Part shown: positions 1 through 11,679 of the stretch, piece after piece | How the letters are laid out: each line of letters opens with the position of its first letter | How positions within the stretch are numbered: the first letter of the stretch is position 1 | Source: Sepioteuthis lessoniana | Lineage: Eukaryota > Mollusca > Cephalopoda > Myopsida > Loliginidae | Length of the DNA stretch: 64,000 bases | Direction: 5' to 3' | Assembly (NCBI GenBank): GCA_963585895.1 | Contig: OY757947.1 | Span: 31,720,640 to 31,784,639 of the forward strand | The notes under the pieces: model-generated | The model's database searches: none | What the model saw: only the letters and a program-made list of their open reading frames with translations | Told to the model about the DNA's origin: nothing | Made by a program: the position numbers and the translations under genes

Positions 1-245
1 CGGGGACACGAGTTCAAATCCTGGACTAAGTAAACTACAATTCAATTAGTACTAATATCTATTCACATAGCACAAATTTGGGAAAGGTATGAATTCAATT
101 ATTCTCCCTGAAGCTATGGGTAAATAGTAGGGCACACTGGGTTGGCTAGCCTTGGTTAAGCAACCAGTCTAGGAAAAGGAAAATGAATTGAAACCTGTTA
201 AACTCCGCTTAAAAATTAATCTTGTGACACATCCTGCTGTGACAC
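1..245 (+). mobile_element. SINE-A copy, cut by window start
   Basis: The copy begins inside the tRNA-like head, with a B-box-like GTTCAAATCC near position 14. It continues through the family's central module (GGGAAAGGTATGAA, then CTATGGGTAAATAGTAGG) and the 3' part (AACCTGTTAAACTCCGCTT). It is somewhat diverged, with a short insertion at about 30-50. Confidence 0.8.
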
Positions 246-780
246 TATGTAGGTGGTCCGCCAAGCAGACGATCCCTTTGTTTTGGCGTGAAACCAAACA
301 AAGGCCTGAGCCCGCGATCTTGGACGTGACCGGAAGTGGGTAAGGGAACGCAGGTAGGCGTTGGGCAAAGGAACGCAGAAGAAGGAATCGGCGACGGGAG
401 ACGCAGGGTGGCAGTTGGAGTCGACACCGGACAGCAGAAGTGAGCAGTGAGGGAAGACCAGTCAAGATGAGTCAGCACTCCTCGTGGTTTGAAGAATTTT
501 CGCTAGAAATACACGCTCGCGTTAGTCTACATATGCATAGGGAATGCAGTGTAACATAAGTCCTCTTCTTGCACTTGAGTTTACCCAAGCCATATTGTTC
601 GTTTGTTCTTTGTTCTTTTCTCCCACTATCTTGATTGTATTCCTTGTAGCTATGAAGAAATGTGCGATGCTCCTATCGGAACCACTAGATGATCACTGGC
701 CAAAATTGTGAGGGTTTCGAAGAAGTTGATGTAATGGAGGCCGAGGGGGTATTGTCACACTGTCCGGGATTAGTAAATAC
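246..780. other. unassigned stretch
   Basis: There is no convincing gene. Short reading frames on the minus strand (about 169-478) overlap the SINE and lack any recognisable domain. Composition is less AT-rich than neighbours around 300-440. Confidence 0.4.
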
Positions 781-1160
781 ATATTCTCATGGAATGTGAT
801 CAAACGAGTTTTATTTTTCAAAAATTTCCCTTAGGATCCACAAGCTTCTTCAATCGATGTTGCAGTGATTGGATTCTTTGGGGAAAAGTCATCAACAGTA
901 GATATGACCTGGCGGTGAGCCACCTGTTCTGGAACGTTTAGCAACTCTTCGTTGACGTTCATTGTACGAGGAACAACTGAAAAGTTCATAGACTGACCAA
1001 GATATTCTCAAGGAATGTGACCAATTGAGGTTTATTTTTCAATATAGTTACCCTTGCAATCCACATATTTCTTCTATTGGTGTTGAAGTGCGTGAATCCC
1101 TGTGGTCAAAAACGTCATCAACAGTGTACATGATGTCATCCGGTAAACTTCTAAGTCTAT
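781..1160 (-). pseudogene. two tandem mariner-like 3' remnants
   Basis: Two direct repeats, about 781-935 and 1002-1145, share the run ATATTCTC..GGAATGTGA. On the minus strand both translate, with stops, to mariner-like C-terminal text such as KKYVDCKGNYIEK. That resembles the closing W..C.D..GDYFE region of mariner transposases. The assignment is by eye; both copies are broken and noncoding. Confidence 0.45.
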
Positions 1161-1794
1161 GATATTTTCAGCTATTCCTCTTAGGTAAGTAAACCTCGGA
1201 ATAATTTAACATGAGAAGCCATATTTCTGCTTAAGACAAAACGTATCTGATGTGAAAATCTGTTCTTATGGGCTGTTTTTCTAGTCTTCTAGCCATATAG
1301 TCGTCTTCTTATCTTCTTTTGGGCCATCGTTATCAACTGTTCTACCTTCTTCCTGATAGCTCTAACTTGTTTTCTAGGACGAATAAGAAATACGAAGTCT
1401 TTCCTTGCGAACTCGTCTTTTTAGTATTGGTTAGAATTTTTATTTGAATAACCATTCATACGATCCGAGAGCTAGCACCTTTCAACATTGATGGAAATGA
1501 TGACAGCACACACTGTTTCTGTTAATCGCTGGTTCTAGGCAAACTAACATTTTTCGTATGGGAATTTTAAATGGGCGTAGACTCATAAAAATTCAGTATG
1601 TCACTGCTACATATCTTATGAGATGGCTGACTAATTTTTATGATTTCAGGTTCAAATGAACAGCTACAGCAGCAATTGGAATACACCCTACTAAAGCCTG
1701 ATTGTCACAGCTGGTGATTTTCAAAAACGCAATCTGGACGTTAGAACACATTAGAAGAACGGTATACAATAAGATTGTTTTTTAAACTTGGAAA
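1161..1794. other. unassigned stretch
   Basis: AT-rich DNA without a supported gene, RNA or clear repeat. Confidence 0.4.
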
Positions 1795-2416
1795 AATGTC
1801 ACAGAAACAACGTATGGAATGCTTCAGACTGCTTTTCGAGCATCAGTTTTTGAGTGGCATAAGACATTTAATGGAGGCAGGGAGTCTGTGAGGGATGTTG
1901 AGAGGTGTGGAAGGAGTAAGGAAGTGTGAACACAAGAGTTTATGGGCCAAAGGGTTAGGGTTAGGGTTACTATGTTGAGGTTTTAAGGGAGTTCAGGAAG
2001 AGATTCAGTCGGAAGAGGCCAACACTCTTCAAATCGGGTCAGTGGCATTTACACCAGGATAATGCACCACTCCACAACTCCACCCTTGTCACAGACTATT
2101 TAACCAAGATGGGCATCAAGACAGTTCTTCAGCCTCCCTATAGTCCAGACCTTGCTCCTTGTGACTTTTCGTTATTCCCTAAGCCCAGTGGCTGTCCTTA
2201 TGAGACAATTGAGGAAATGAAAGAGGCTGTGGCGAAGGTCATTGGCATGCTGACGCAAGAGGACTCCCATGGGGCTTTCCAGAAGTTGTTAGAACGGTAC
2301 AACAAGTGCATTGCATCCGGATGAGATTACTTCGAAGGGGACTAGAGCTTCATGTGTGTACTATCAATAAAAATGCCCGTACGAAAAAAGTATGGAAACT
2401 TATTTAATTATCCTCG
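1795..2416 (+). pseudogene. mariner transposase remnant, internally deleted
   Basis: The 5' part reads as mariner N-terminal text (FEWHKTFNGGRESVRDVER). After an internal deletion it continues as the catalytic region. HQDNAP and YSPDLAPCDF carry the second and third aspartates of a mariner D,D34D triad, followed by a C-terminal LLERYNKCIASG. The best-preserved frame is 2109-2324, but stops and frame changes break the rest. The 3' terminus ATTATCCTCG abuts (TA)n, as expected for TA-targeting mariner. It matches the end of the minus-strand copy at 45469. Confidence 0.85.
1951..1969 (+). repeat. short interstitial telomere-like tract
   Basis: About three TTAGGG-type repeats lie at the internal deletion point of the mariner copy, in a region with no other telomeric sequence. 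Confidence 0.6.
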
Positions 2417-2440
2417 TATATATATATATATATACATATA
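2417..2440. repeat. (TA)n microsatellite
   Basis: A simple dinucleotide run directly abutting the mariner 3' end. Confidence 0.9.
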
Positions 2441-2627
2441 CGAGAGTAAATTCCCCGTATTTATTAAATGATCGTCATAGTTACTCACTTCCAAATTAAT
2501 TTGACCGTTCTCTACTAAGGATCAATGTACTATTTCTGCTTATGAAAGGTATGTGATCATTTTCTTAAATCTACGATATTAAATAATCCGTGAAGTTTTT
2601 TCCAATTCATCAACGACACTTTATCCA

Positions 2628-2862
2628 CGGAGGCGCAGGAGATGTAATGGTTATCTTTCTAAGAAATGGACACAGCAATACGAATTCAAATCCTGCAATT
2701 CACATAACACTAATATCATTGAAAAACCTATGAATCCATATATTCTCTCTTCACCAATAGGTAAAGAGACAGGGACCATTACTCTTGATATGGCAAACAG
2801 TCAAGGAGAAGAAAAGTTTTAAATTCAAAGCTATTAAACCCCACCTAAAAAATTGATAACAC
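2628..2862 (+). mobile_element. SINE-A copy, diverged
   Basis: The tRNA-like head (GATGTAATGGTTATC), ATTCAAATCCTG and the downstream order of modules match SINE-A. Many substitutions mark an old copy. Confidence 0.7.
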
Positions 2863-2892
2863 TATATATCTATTATTACAATGTATGTAAAG

Positions 2893-3143
2893 TAAATTGG
2901 TGATCTTATTCGAGGGCGACCAGAACGCTCCCTTTTCAAAAGCTACTACAACAAGATGTAGGATGGGCGCTACTCCTTTTCCTGGATTGCTTCACTTTAC
3001 CCTTGATACGTACCTTATATTACTGGGTGTTAAGCAAGGAGGTATCTAGTACCGTTTTTAAAATCTTTGGTATGACTCGACCGGGGATTGATCCAGTTCT
3101 CCTGGACCATTGGCGAACACTCTACACACTAGACCAATGATAA
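2893..3143 (-). mobile_element. SINE-C copy
   Basis: Antisense SINE-C, near full length. It holds the reverse complement of the tail (CGAGGGCGACC), CTTTACCCTTGATACG, and the tRNA-like head ending in ACCAATG. Confidence 0.8.
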
Positions 3144-3892
3144 AAATACAGAAATTTATCAACAAATTTAATAGCCAAACTCTTTTTAGGTTTAAATAAA
3201 AGATGATTCGGACCAAATAACAGAGTTAAAATCAAGGACGATACCTTTTAAAACTCTCAAAATGTCAGATACTAATGACAAGAAAATTGTACTTATTGAT
3301 TCTCAGTATCGATCTATATAAACATATTTTTAAAACTTAATTTCGGAAACATTCTGTTTCTTTTGAAGACACCCTGTATCGTAAGCACGTGCTTCTCAAA
3401 CAAAACAGAAGAGCAGCTTATACAAATCAAAAATAACATCATTAAAAAATACAATGACAGAAACAGATATGTGTAATTTTCTTTTTTAAATCATCTTTAA
3501 TATAATCATTTTTCTATTGATTGAACACTTCATTCTTCAATTCTGATCAACATTTTGGAAAGCATCAATTCGAGGATATGAATTCGACCAATCGATACTT
3601 CTGAGGTTGCAATATTTACGGTCGTTTCCCTCGGAAAACTACTGCGTGTCAGAGCTATCTCTAAAGTGGCATCGCGTCAGCAAAATTTCTTGAATAAATA
3701 GACAGTAATTAAGAAAACTTAATTATGTCTCATTTGTTTTAGGAGGTCATTCGATCAAGAAACAAAATGAACACGAAATTTCAGAAATCTTTCGTTTCTA
3801 ATCCCGCTAAAACTGGTGGGTGATTTGCGTGAACTGCTGCTCACTGGGATGCCACCAACTGCCATTTGTTTTGGTAAAGAAAAAGCGAATAG
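3144..3892. other. unassigned AT-rich stretch
   Basis: No gene, RNA or recognisable repeat was seen. Confidence 0.4.
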
Positions 3893-4005
3893 GAGGTTGG
3901 TTTGTTTCGTTTTGGTTTTTTTTTATGGCATAAAACGAAATAAACATGGACAAATAACCATTGTAGGTTATTTAATGCCAAATCAATCCATTTATACACA
4001 CACAC

Positions 4006-4073
<68 letters not shown>

Positions 4074-4352
4074 AGTTCTATTCAAACAATTCAGTTTAGC
4101 ATAAGTAAACTTCTTAACTATTTAAGCTATAGATAGGGCCCTATATAGTATTTCCACTCCAAACCAGAGTTGACTCGGGAGTGATGGCAATAAAGAGGTA
4201 CTCCGTATTTCCCAAAGTTCCAGCCTAACTGGTACCTCAACATCAGATAGCTTAGCGTCTTACCCAGAAAAAGTATTAGGGGAGTCTTACCATTCTGCAG
4301 AGATGCAGTCGGTGTATTTTACGGCCCCCGCCGGCTGTGCCAGAACAGGAGG
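3893..4352 (-). mobile_element. Rep-H copy split by a microsatellite
   Basis: Antisense Rep-H. The 3' hairpin tail is at about 3900-3985, body and head at 4071-4345 (head marked by GCAGAGATGCAGTCGGTGTA). A (CA)n(TA)n run sits exactly between the tail unit and the body. Confidence 0.8.
3994..4070. repeat. compound (CA)n(TA)n microsatellite
   Basis: CA repeats pass directly into TA repeats. Apparent reading frames through it on both strands are low-complexity artefacts. Confidence 0.95.
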
Positions 4353-4524
4353 TTGGTTGGTTGATACGCCTTGTAGGTTATTTAATTCCAAATTCTTTAT
4401 ATAAATATAGTAGATATCTATGATTTGTCAACGAATAGTTTGTAGGAAACGTTAAACAAGCAAAAGCTTATTTGTTTACACAGTAAAATGTCTTGGATAT
4501 GACCCTCATTGGAGGGAGTCTTAA
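4353..4524 (-). mobile_element. Rep-H fragment, second copy
   Basis: A second antisense tail begins immediately after the head of the previous copy (GTAGGTTATTTAATTCC). Body sequence follows, then a degraded head (CTTGGATATGACCCTC). Confidence 0.6.
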
Positions 4525-4742
4525 CCGAATCATTGGCCAAGGGATAGAGTGTTCGCCAATGGTCCGGGAGATCTGGATTTAATCCCAGGTCGTGTCATAC
4601 CAAAGACTTTAAAAATGGTACTTGATACCTCCTTGCTTAACGCTCGGCAATAAAAGGTACGTATTAAGGGTAAAGTGGAGCAATACAGGGAAAGGAGTAG
4701 CGCTCTCTTCTACACCTCGGTGTAGTAGCGATTGAAAAGTAA
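4525..4742 (+). mobile_element. SINE-C copy
   Basis: Sense SINE-C: CATTGGCCAAGGGATAGAG head, GGTCCGGGAGATCTGG, CATACCAAAGAC, then GGTGTAGTAGCG near the 3' end. The last tail segment is missing. Confidence 0.8.
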
Positions 4743-4955
4743 AAATTTAAAAAAAAAGGTGAAAATAATAACAACTACCTGGATCTGGCCTGAGAACTGA
4801 ATAAACCATGGAACATGAGAGTGACGGAGATACTAATTTGCTTGCTACACTAAGAATTGGAGATGACATATTTCAGTTTCATGTTCTTTGTTTAATGAGA
4901 GATAAGTATCTAAAATGTACGATGGAAATCTAATGTTTTCCAAAATTAATGTTAA

Positions 4956-4988
<33 letters not shown>
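4956..4988. repeat. (TA)n microsatellite
   Basis: A simple dinucleotide run. Confidence 0.9.
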
Positions 4989-4990
<2 letters not shown>

Positions 4991-5453
4991 CCCAGCTGAA
5001 TTATCTATCGGATTTAAAGTAGTCAGTGTATAAATTTTTGTCGAATAGAAAGTGTCTTCGAAAAACATCAGCGATGTCAATTTTTGATGCCACCTTGGCA
5101 CGGAATTCTGACAATCAGGTTTTTGGTTTTTGTTGTATCCATGGCACATCAAACTTCGTGGGTTATATTATTCTAAAGTCGACATGCTAGTACAACACGT
5201 TCGCCACTACACCACGGGGATTGCCAGTTGTTATTTTAGTGAACCCACACGCGATTTGGAAATGTTTTAATAAAATAAAATAAATAAAATAAATAATTTG
5301 GAGTTGGATATAACAGAACAACTCGCAAATGTTACAGCAGTTATCAGATTGATTCAGAATTGTCGAAAATTATGTGCGACACAAAGTAATCATTCCTCTT
5401 AAAATGGAATGTCTTTAAATGTTAGTCTAATACTCTGATGTTATTTGTCCTCA

Positions 5454-6110
5454 CAGCCCAATCGGCAGAGCCTAGTCTGCTCAAGAATACATCGACAGCA
5501 TCTCTGGAGAGTGTTAAGTCCCCCAACAAGTGTCTTGGATATGACACAAAATGATATCTTGGAGCTGGTCGAATGTACTGTATCCCTTCATTGCCATTGC
5601 TCCCAGGTCCACTCTGACTCGGAGTGGCAGCATCTGACTGGGTTCTATCTATGGGTCAAATAAAACTCTTTGACATTTAAACTGTATATAAGCAAATGAT
5701 TAAGAGAACTGTTTGATCATTCAACTTTGTGTAAACAAGTGACCGAAACTTAATTGAATAGTTAGTGATACATAGTAATATTTGGAACAATTTAACTTAT
5801 GCTCCATTGAATTGTTAGAAATTAAACTATCTGATCATTTAACTGTGTGTCAACAAATGACTGGTGTTTAATTGAATTGTTAATAATATATATAGTTGGA
5901 TGCATTTAATTGTGTGCAAATGAAAGAATTGTGTTTAATAGGATTATTAGTGTTAAATAGCAATTCTTTTAAACCACTTCACAATCAGAAAACAAAGAAT
6001 TAAGGTTAAATAGAATTATTAATGTTGGATTGCAATAAATGAAACCATTTAACCGTGTACAAATAATAGCAATACCATTGGGCCAACAAATTCAAAAAGA
6101 AAATTACCAA
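5454..6110 (+). mobile_element. Rep-H copy with expanded body
   Basis: The sense head (CAATCGGCAGAGCC, CTTGGATATGACAC) and middle (TCTATGGGTCAAATA) are followed by several diverged body units resembling TTTAACTGTGTGCAAACAAATGA. No hairpin tail follows before the (TA)n run. Confidence 0.7.
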
Positions 6111-6148
6111 CACAGCGTGTGGAAATAAATGATTGATATTAAATTGTG

Positions 6149-6150
<2 letters not shown>

Positions 6151-6211
<61 letters not shown>
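6151..6211. repeat. (TA)n microsatellite flanking hAT-like element
   Basis: A long pure TA run ending exactly at the terminal CAGGGGCGGA of the next element. Confidence 0.9.
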
Positions 6212-6214
<3 letters not shown>

Positions 6215-7233
6215 GGGCGGAGATGGGACGAGTGCTACTCGTGCCCGGCACGATCAATAACTCGGTCAATGTTATTCAAAATGGATTAAAAATCATCCAT
6301 TAATTTCAAGCAAATATACTTAGTCTGATCTCAATTAAATTACGTATCTATTCAAGTTTCGATAACTAAGTAGCCAAAAGTTCATAAATATATCTGGGAA
6401 TAATACAACGATGCTGTTTTGAACGGAGGGTCTTTGTCCGGCCACCGTCAGATCCATTGAACATCCCATAAAATCGGCTATAATGTTGAACACGCGTAAT
6501 CCGTGCCAGGCACTAGACCCTTATAATAACAGTAATGTTAGCGAAATCTCGCTTTTGGCTGTAGCCAATAGAAAAAGAAAGTCAGAATACCGTGCCCCAA
6601 AAAATTAGCACAATGTGACTGCTGACAACTGTCTTGGGAAGAGGGAGAGGGACCGAGAGAGAGAGAGAGAGAAAGAGAGAGAGATAGAGGGGGGATAGCA
6701 GATTATAGCCGTCGCGGATGTCATCATCATCGCTATGGAAAATGTTGGTTAAACGGCGTGTTTTAATTCGTTTTTTCTCTAACAGATCTCTATTTCTTAA
6801 TGAATGTTGCATATATTACATTCTGTAACTAAAATTTGTTTATTTGAATATATTTTCAACAAATAATCTTTATTTTAAGCGAAATTGAAACTACTAGCTG
6901 TGTCTGTGTATATTGTCATCAATTTCTTTATTCTAATAAACATATTTTTCTCGTCATAGTAATGAACATCTTCTCTTTTCTTCTATACTTTTGAAAGGAA
7001 AAAAAATTATCTTATCTACTGTATTAACAAGACTACAAATTATATAGTATCTTGATTGATTACAAAAAAACCCACCATGCAAGGTACGTTTGTCAATCTG
7101 TGCTATACAATGGAGAATCACGCAATAGCAACTATGATGACTTACTTTGGGTCCTCGGACCACGGGTTGGGAACTGAAGTTGACAGAGGGCGGGGAAGGG
7201 AACACGAGTAGAAAAAATAGGCTAGAGTCGCCA

Positions 7234-7236
<3 letters not shown>
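6212..7236 (+). mobile_element. hAT-like non-autonomous DNA element, copy 1
   Basis: The unit begins CAGGGGCGGA and ends with the complement of CAGTGGCGAC. Both ends also carry a subterminal CTACTCGTG in inverted orientation. An inverted copy occurs at 21144-22130. CAG-start short terminal inverted repeats are typical of hAT elements; the 8-bp target duplication cannot be read because both copies sit in (TA)n. No transposase was recognised, so a MITE-like or internally deleted element is likely. Confidence 0.65.

Positions 7237-7280
<44 letters not shown>
7237..7280. repeat. (TA)n microsatellite
   Basis: A TA run on the far side of the hAT-like element. Confidence 0.9.
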
Positions 7281-7319
7281 TTGAAACCTGTATAACTGTG
7301 AGCATAAAAATGAGCTCAG

Positions 7320-8250
7320 GTGTGTTTAAAGATTTTATTTACAAAATCTGTTTACAAATCAGGAATATATACAGTATAGATGTATAAAGAAGATTTGGCG
7401 TTAAATAACCTACAATAGTTGATAAGTCATAAAACTCAAGCAAACTAAATCCTATACATTTAATATAAATGTATTAATAGGATTTGGAACTAAATTTTCA
7501 AGAAAGGTTGAAATACCATAAAATCAAGCTAAATTATAAATTTATACATATACATTAAATATACATGATTTGGTTTGGATAGTTTTTACTGCATATCAGC
7601 CTTTGTCGGTTATTTGTTGCCAAATTCTCTTTAAATATTTATATTAAATATTTACGATTTAGTTTGGTTGGGTTTTATGGCATATCAACCATTGTAGGGT
7701 GTTAAATGCCAAATTCTCTTTATACATATATATTAAATAAACATGATTTCGTTTAGTTGGGTTTTATTGCATATCAACCATAGTTGGTTATTTAGTGCCA
7801 AATTCTCTTTAAATATATACACTAAATATATAGGATTTAGTTTGATTGAGATTTATGGCATATCAACCATTTTAGGTTATTTAATGCCAAATCCTCTTTA
7901 TACATATATATTAAATATATAGGATTTGGTTTAGTTGGGTTTTATGGCATATCAACCATTTTAGGTTATTTAATGCCAAATCATCTTTATACACATATAT
8001 TAAATATATATGATTTGGTTGTATTGTTTTTATGGCATATCAACCATTATAGGTTATTTAATGCCAAATTTTCTTTATTCATATGTTTTAAATATATATG
8101 ATTTCATTTGGTTGGGTTTTATGGCATATCAACCATTGTAGGTTATTTAATGCCATATTCTTCTTATACATATATATTAAATATATATGCTTTCCTTTGG
8201 TTGGTTTTTATGGCATATCAAACTTTTTAGGTTATTTAATGCCAAATCCT
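7320..8250 (-). repeat. Rep-H 3'-tail tandem array
   Basis: About eight antisense units of roughly 88 bp each contain the hairpin segment (GGCATATCAACC..GGTTATTTAATGCC) plus an AT-rich linker with ATATTAAATATATA. The first one or two units, at about 7380-7500, are in the opposite, sense orientation. Confidence 0.8.
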
Positions 8251-8612
8251 ATTGATACATATAAACGGCTCTAATTTAAACTATTCAGTTTAGCATAAAT
8301 ACACACTTTTTGTTTACTCACAGTTAAATGTAAAAACGGTTCTATTTCAAACAATCCAGCTTAGCGTAATTATACAGTTTAGTTCTTTTCGGCCCATAGA
8401 TAGGACCTTTTCATGTGGCATCACTCAGGGTAAGAGTTGATCAGGAAGTGATGGAAATGAAGGGGTACCCTGCATTCTTTAAAGCTACAGAAGTAATGAA
8501 TCCTGATCATCAGATTGTTTAGTGTCATATCAGGACATTCATTGGAGGCGGGAGTCTTACCTCTGTGCAGAGATACAGTCGGTGTATTCTACTGTCCCAG
8601 CCAACTGGAGTA
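8251..8612 (-). mobile_element. Rep-H body and head
   Basis: Antisense Rep-H continuing from the tail array: body units with CAGTTTAGCATAA, middle GACCCTG-like block, and head ending at CCCAGCCAACTGG. Confidence 0.75.
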
Positions 8613-8736
8613 GAAATGAATGTATAACTATAAGTTTGCAGTTACGAGTTCAGTTGTCGTTTGGGCTATAGAGAGAACGAATCGACTCTTATTAAGAGAA
8701 GCAAAGCACAAACGCAATTATAACAGTCAACATAAA

Positions 8737-8786
8737 TTCTCTCTCTCTCTCTCTCGCTCTCTCTCTGACACACAAACACACACACA
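8737..8786. repeat. (CT)n and (CA)n simple repeats
   Basis: A CT run interrupted by a single CG is followed by a short CA run. Confidence 0.85.
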
Positions 8787-8819
8787 TCAGTGAATGACTA
8801 CAGCCTTTCACTGAGTATA

Positions 8820-9010
8820 GTACCTCACCATATATTGATATTTGCTCTATACATCCTCACCATATATTGATATTAGCATTGTACACCCACACCATAAATT
8901 GATTTTAGCATTATACATCCTCACCATATATTGATATTAGCATTATTCACCCTCACTATATATTGATATTAGCATTGTACACCCACAGCATATATTGATT
9001 TTAGCATTTG
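8820..9010. repeat. 32-bp minisatellite, six units
   Basis: TATATTGA-type cores recur at 8831, 8863, 8895, 8927, 8959 and 8991, exactly 32 bp apart. The rest of the unit is TATTAGCATTGTACACCC with substitutions. Confidence 0.9.
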
Positions 9011-9371
9011 AGCTATGAAACTTGGATGGGAAATGTCTGTAACCAAAACTAAGTCACCTCCAACGTCACGATTCCCTGAGTCATTAACGTTATATACTTG
9101 TTGATTATAAAATAATCACTACTTAATCTTAAGTAGCATCTTATTTATCAACTATGTCTCTATTAAAGTCTATCTGAGTTAGATTTGCCTTGAAATAAAT
9201 TCGTTTAAAATCTTGCAATGTGTGTTATGTAATACACAGAAGTTTATGTAGTATGAAAATAAGTGTAATTTTTTTATGTGCGATTTTATTTACTTTCGTT
9301 AGTCTCTCTAAACTCATATATCTTATTGCAATAAATTGTAACAATTTTTGTCCAGAGGACACGTGTTTATT

Positions 9372-11300
9372 TTAGTCATAAATTTTAGTTTATTTTAGTA
9401 ATAAATTTTAGTTTATTTTAGTAATAAATTTTAGTTTATTTTAGTAATAAATTTTAGTTTATTTTAGTAATAAATTTTAGTTTATTTTAGTAATAAATTT
9501 TAGTTTATTTTAGTAATGAAATTAAGTTTCTTTTAGAAATAAATTTTAGCTTATTTTAGTAATAAATTTTAGTTTATTTTAGTAATAAATTTTAGTTTAT
9601 TTTAGTAATAAATTTTAGTTTATTTTAGTAATAAATTTTAGTTTATTTTAGTAATAAATTTTAGTTTATTATAGTAATAAATTTTAGTTTATTTTAGTAA
9701 TGAAATTAAGTTTCTTTTAGAAATAAATTTTAGCTTATTTTAGTAATAAATTTTAGTTTATTTTAGTAATAAATTTTAGTTTATTTTAGTAATAAATTTT
9801 AGTTTATTTTAGTAATGAAATTAAGTTTCTTTTAGAAATAAATTTTAGCTTATTTTAGTAATAAATTTTAGTTTATTTTAGTAATAAATTTTAGTTTATT
9901 ATAGTAATAAATTTTAGTTTATTTTAGTAATGAAATTAAGTTTCTTTTAGAAATAAATTTTAGCTTATTTTAGTAATAAATTTTAGTTTATTTTAGTAAT
10001 AAATTTTAGTTTATTTTAGTAATAAATTTTAGTTTATTTTAGTAATAAATTTTAGTTTTTTTTTGTAATAAATTTTAGTTTATTATAGTAATAAATTTTA
10101 GTTTATTTTAGTAATAAATTTTAGTTTATTTTAGTATTAAATTTTAGTTTATTTTAGTAATAAATTTTAGTTTATTTTAGTAATGAAATTAAGTTTCTTT
10201 TAGAAATAAAATTTAGTTTATTTTAGTAATAAATTTTAGTTTATTTTAGTAAAAAATTTTAGTTTATTTTAGTAATAAATTTTAGTTTATTTTAGTAATA
10301 AATTTTAGTTTATTTTAGTAATGAAATTAAGTTTCTTTTAGAAATAAATTTTAGCTTATTTTAGTAATAAATTTTAGTTTATTTTAGTAATAAATTTTAG
10401 TTTATTTTAGTAATAAATTTTAGTTTATTTTAGTAATAAATTTTAGTTTATTATAGTAATAAATTTTAGTTTATTTTAGTAATAAATTTTAGTTTATTTT
10501 AGTAATAAAATTTAGTTTATTTTAGTAATGAAATTAAGTTTCTTTTAGAAATAAATTTTAGCTTATTTTAGTAATAAATATTAGTTTATTTTAGTAATAA
10601 ATTTTAGTTTATTTTAGTAATAAATTTTAGTTTATTTTAGTAATAAATTTTAGTTTATTATAGTAATAAATTTTAGTTTATTTTAGTAATAAATTTTAGT
10701 TTATTTTAGTAATAAATTTTAGTTTATTTTAGTAATGAAATTAAGTTTCTTTTAGAAATAAATTTTAGCTTATTTTACTAATAAATTTTAGTTTATTTTA
10801 GTAATAAATTTTAGTTAATTTTAGTAATAAATTTGAGTTTATTTTAGTAATAAATTTTAGTTTATTTTAGTAATAAATTTTAGTTTATTTTAGTAATAAA
10901 ATTTAGTTTATTTTAGTAATACATTTTAGTTTATTTTAGTAATAAAATTCAGTTTTTTTTAGTAATAAATTTTAGTTTATTTTAGTAATAAATTTTAGTT
11001 TATTTTAGTAATAAATTTTAGTTTATTTTAGTAATAAATTTTAGTTTATTTTAGTAATAAATTTTAGTTTATTTTAGTAATAAATTTTAGTTTATTTTAG
11101 TAATGAAATTAAGTTTCTTTTAGAAATAAATTTTAGCTTATTTTAGTAATAAATTTTAGTTTATTTTAGTAATAAATTTTAGTTTTTTTTAGTAATAAAT
11201 TTTAGTTTATTTTAGTAATAAATTTTAGTTTATTTTAGTAATAAATTTTAGTTTATTTTAGTAATAAATTTTAGTTTATTTTAGTAATAAATTTTAGTTC
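9372..11300. repeat. 23-bp AT-rich satellite array
   Basis: About 84 units of a 23-bp motif (GTAATAAATTTTAGTTTATT plus TTA). Variant units beginning GTAATGAAATTAAG occur at 9513, 9697, 9812, 9927, 10180, 10318, 10525, 10732 and 11100. All spacings are exact multiples of 23, so units vary by substitution but not by length. Cytosine on the plus strand is almost confined to the variant units. Confidence 0.97.
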
Positions 11301-11359
11301 ATTTATATTAAAACCAGTCCCAAAAATTTTAAACATATGTTAGTCTTTCAGCGTGAATG

Positions 11360-11380
11360 AGAAAGAGAGAGAGAGAGAGA
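11360..11380. repeat. (GA)n microsatellite
   Basis: A short GA run between the satellite and a SINE-B relic. Confidence 0.85.
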
Positions 11381-11387
11381 TGGGTTT

Positions 11388-11510
11388 AGTTGGTCTACTT
11401 TTTTTTGTTTGAGGGCATATCAATCTTCCTGGGTTATTTAACGTCAAAGCTATCTTTTCTGTTAGTAGCAGTGATACTATTTAACCGATATTTGGGGAAC
11501 AAGAATACTC
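11388..11510 (-). mobile_element. SINE-B 3' fragment
   Basis: Antisense tail (GGCATATCAATCTTCC..GGTTATTTAACG) and adjoining sequence up to TTTAACCGATA. Confidence 0.65.
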
Positions 11511-11529
11511 ATACCCTTCCCAAGGATAT

Positions 11530-11665
11530 ACTGTTTGGTTTGGTTTTGTTTCTTTGTTTTAATGGCATATCAACCTTTGTAGGTTATTTAATGCCAACGC
11601 CATTCTCCTTCAAGAACAGTAATGGTACCATTTAACCGATAGCTAGGACATTAAGTACAACATTA
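11530..11665 (-). mobile_element. SINE-B 3' fragment, second copy
   Basis: A better preserved antisense tail (GGCATATCAACCTTTG..TTTAATGCC) follows the first in tandem, then AAGAACAGTAATGGTACC. Confidence 0.75.
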
Positions 11666-11679
11666 ACCCAGGTGTTCAC

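Noticed and set aside
169-478. Two overlapping minus-strand frames of 98 and 77 codons
   Set aside because: They overlap the SINE-A tail and each other, with no domain; probably chance frames in a less AT-rich patch.
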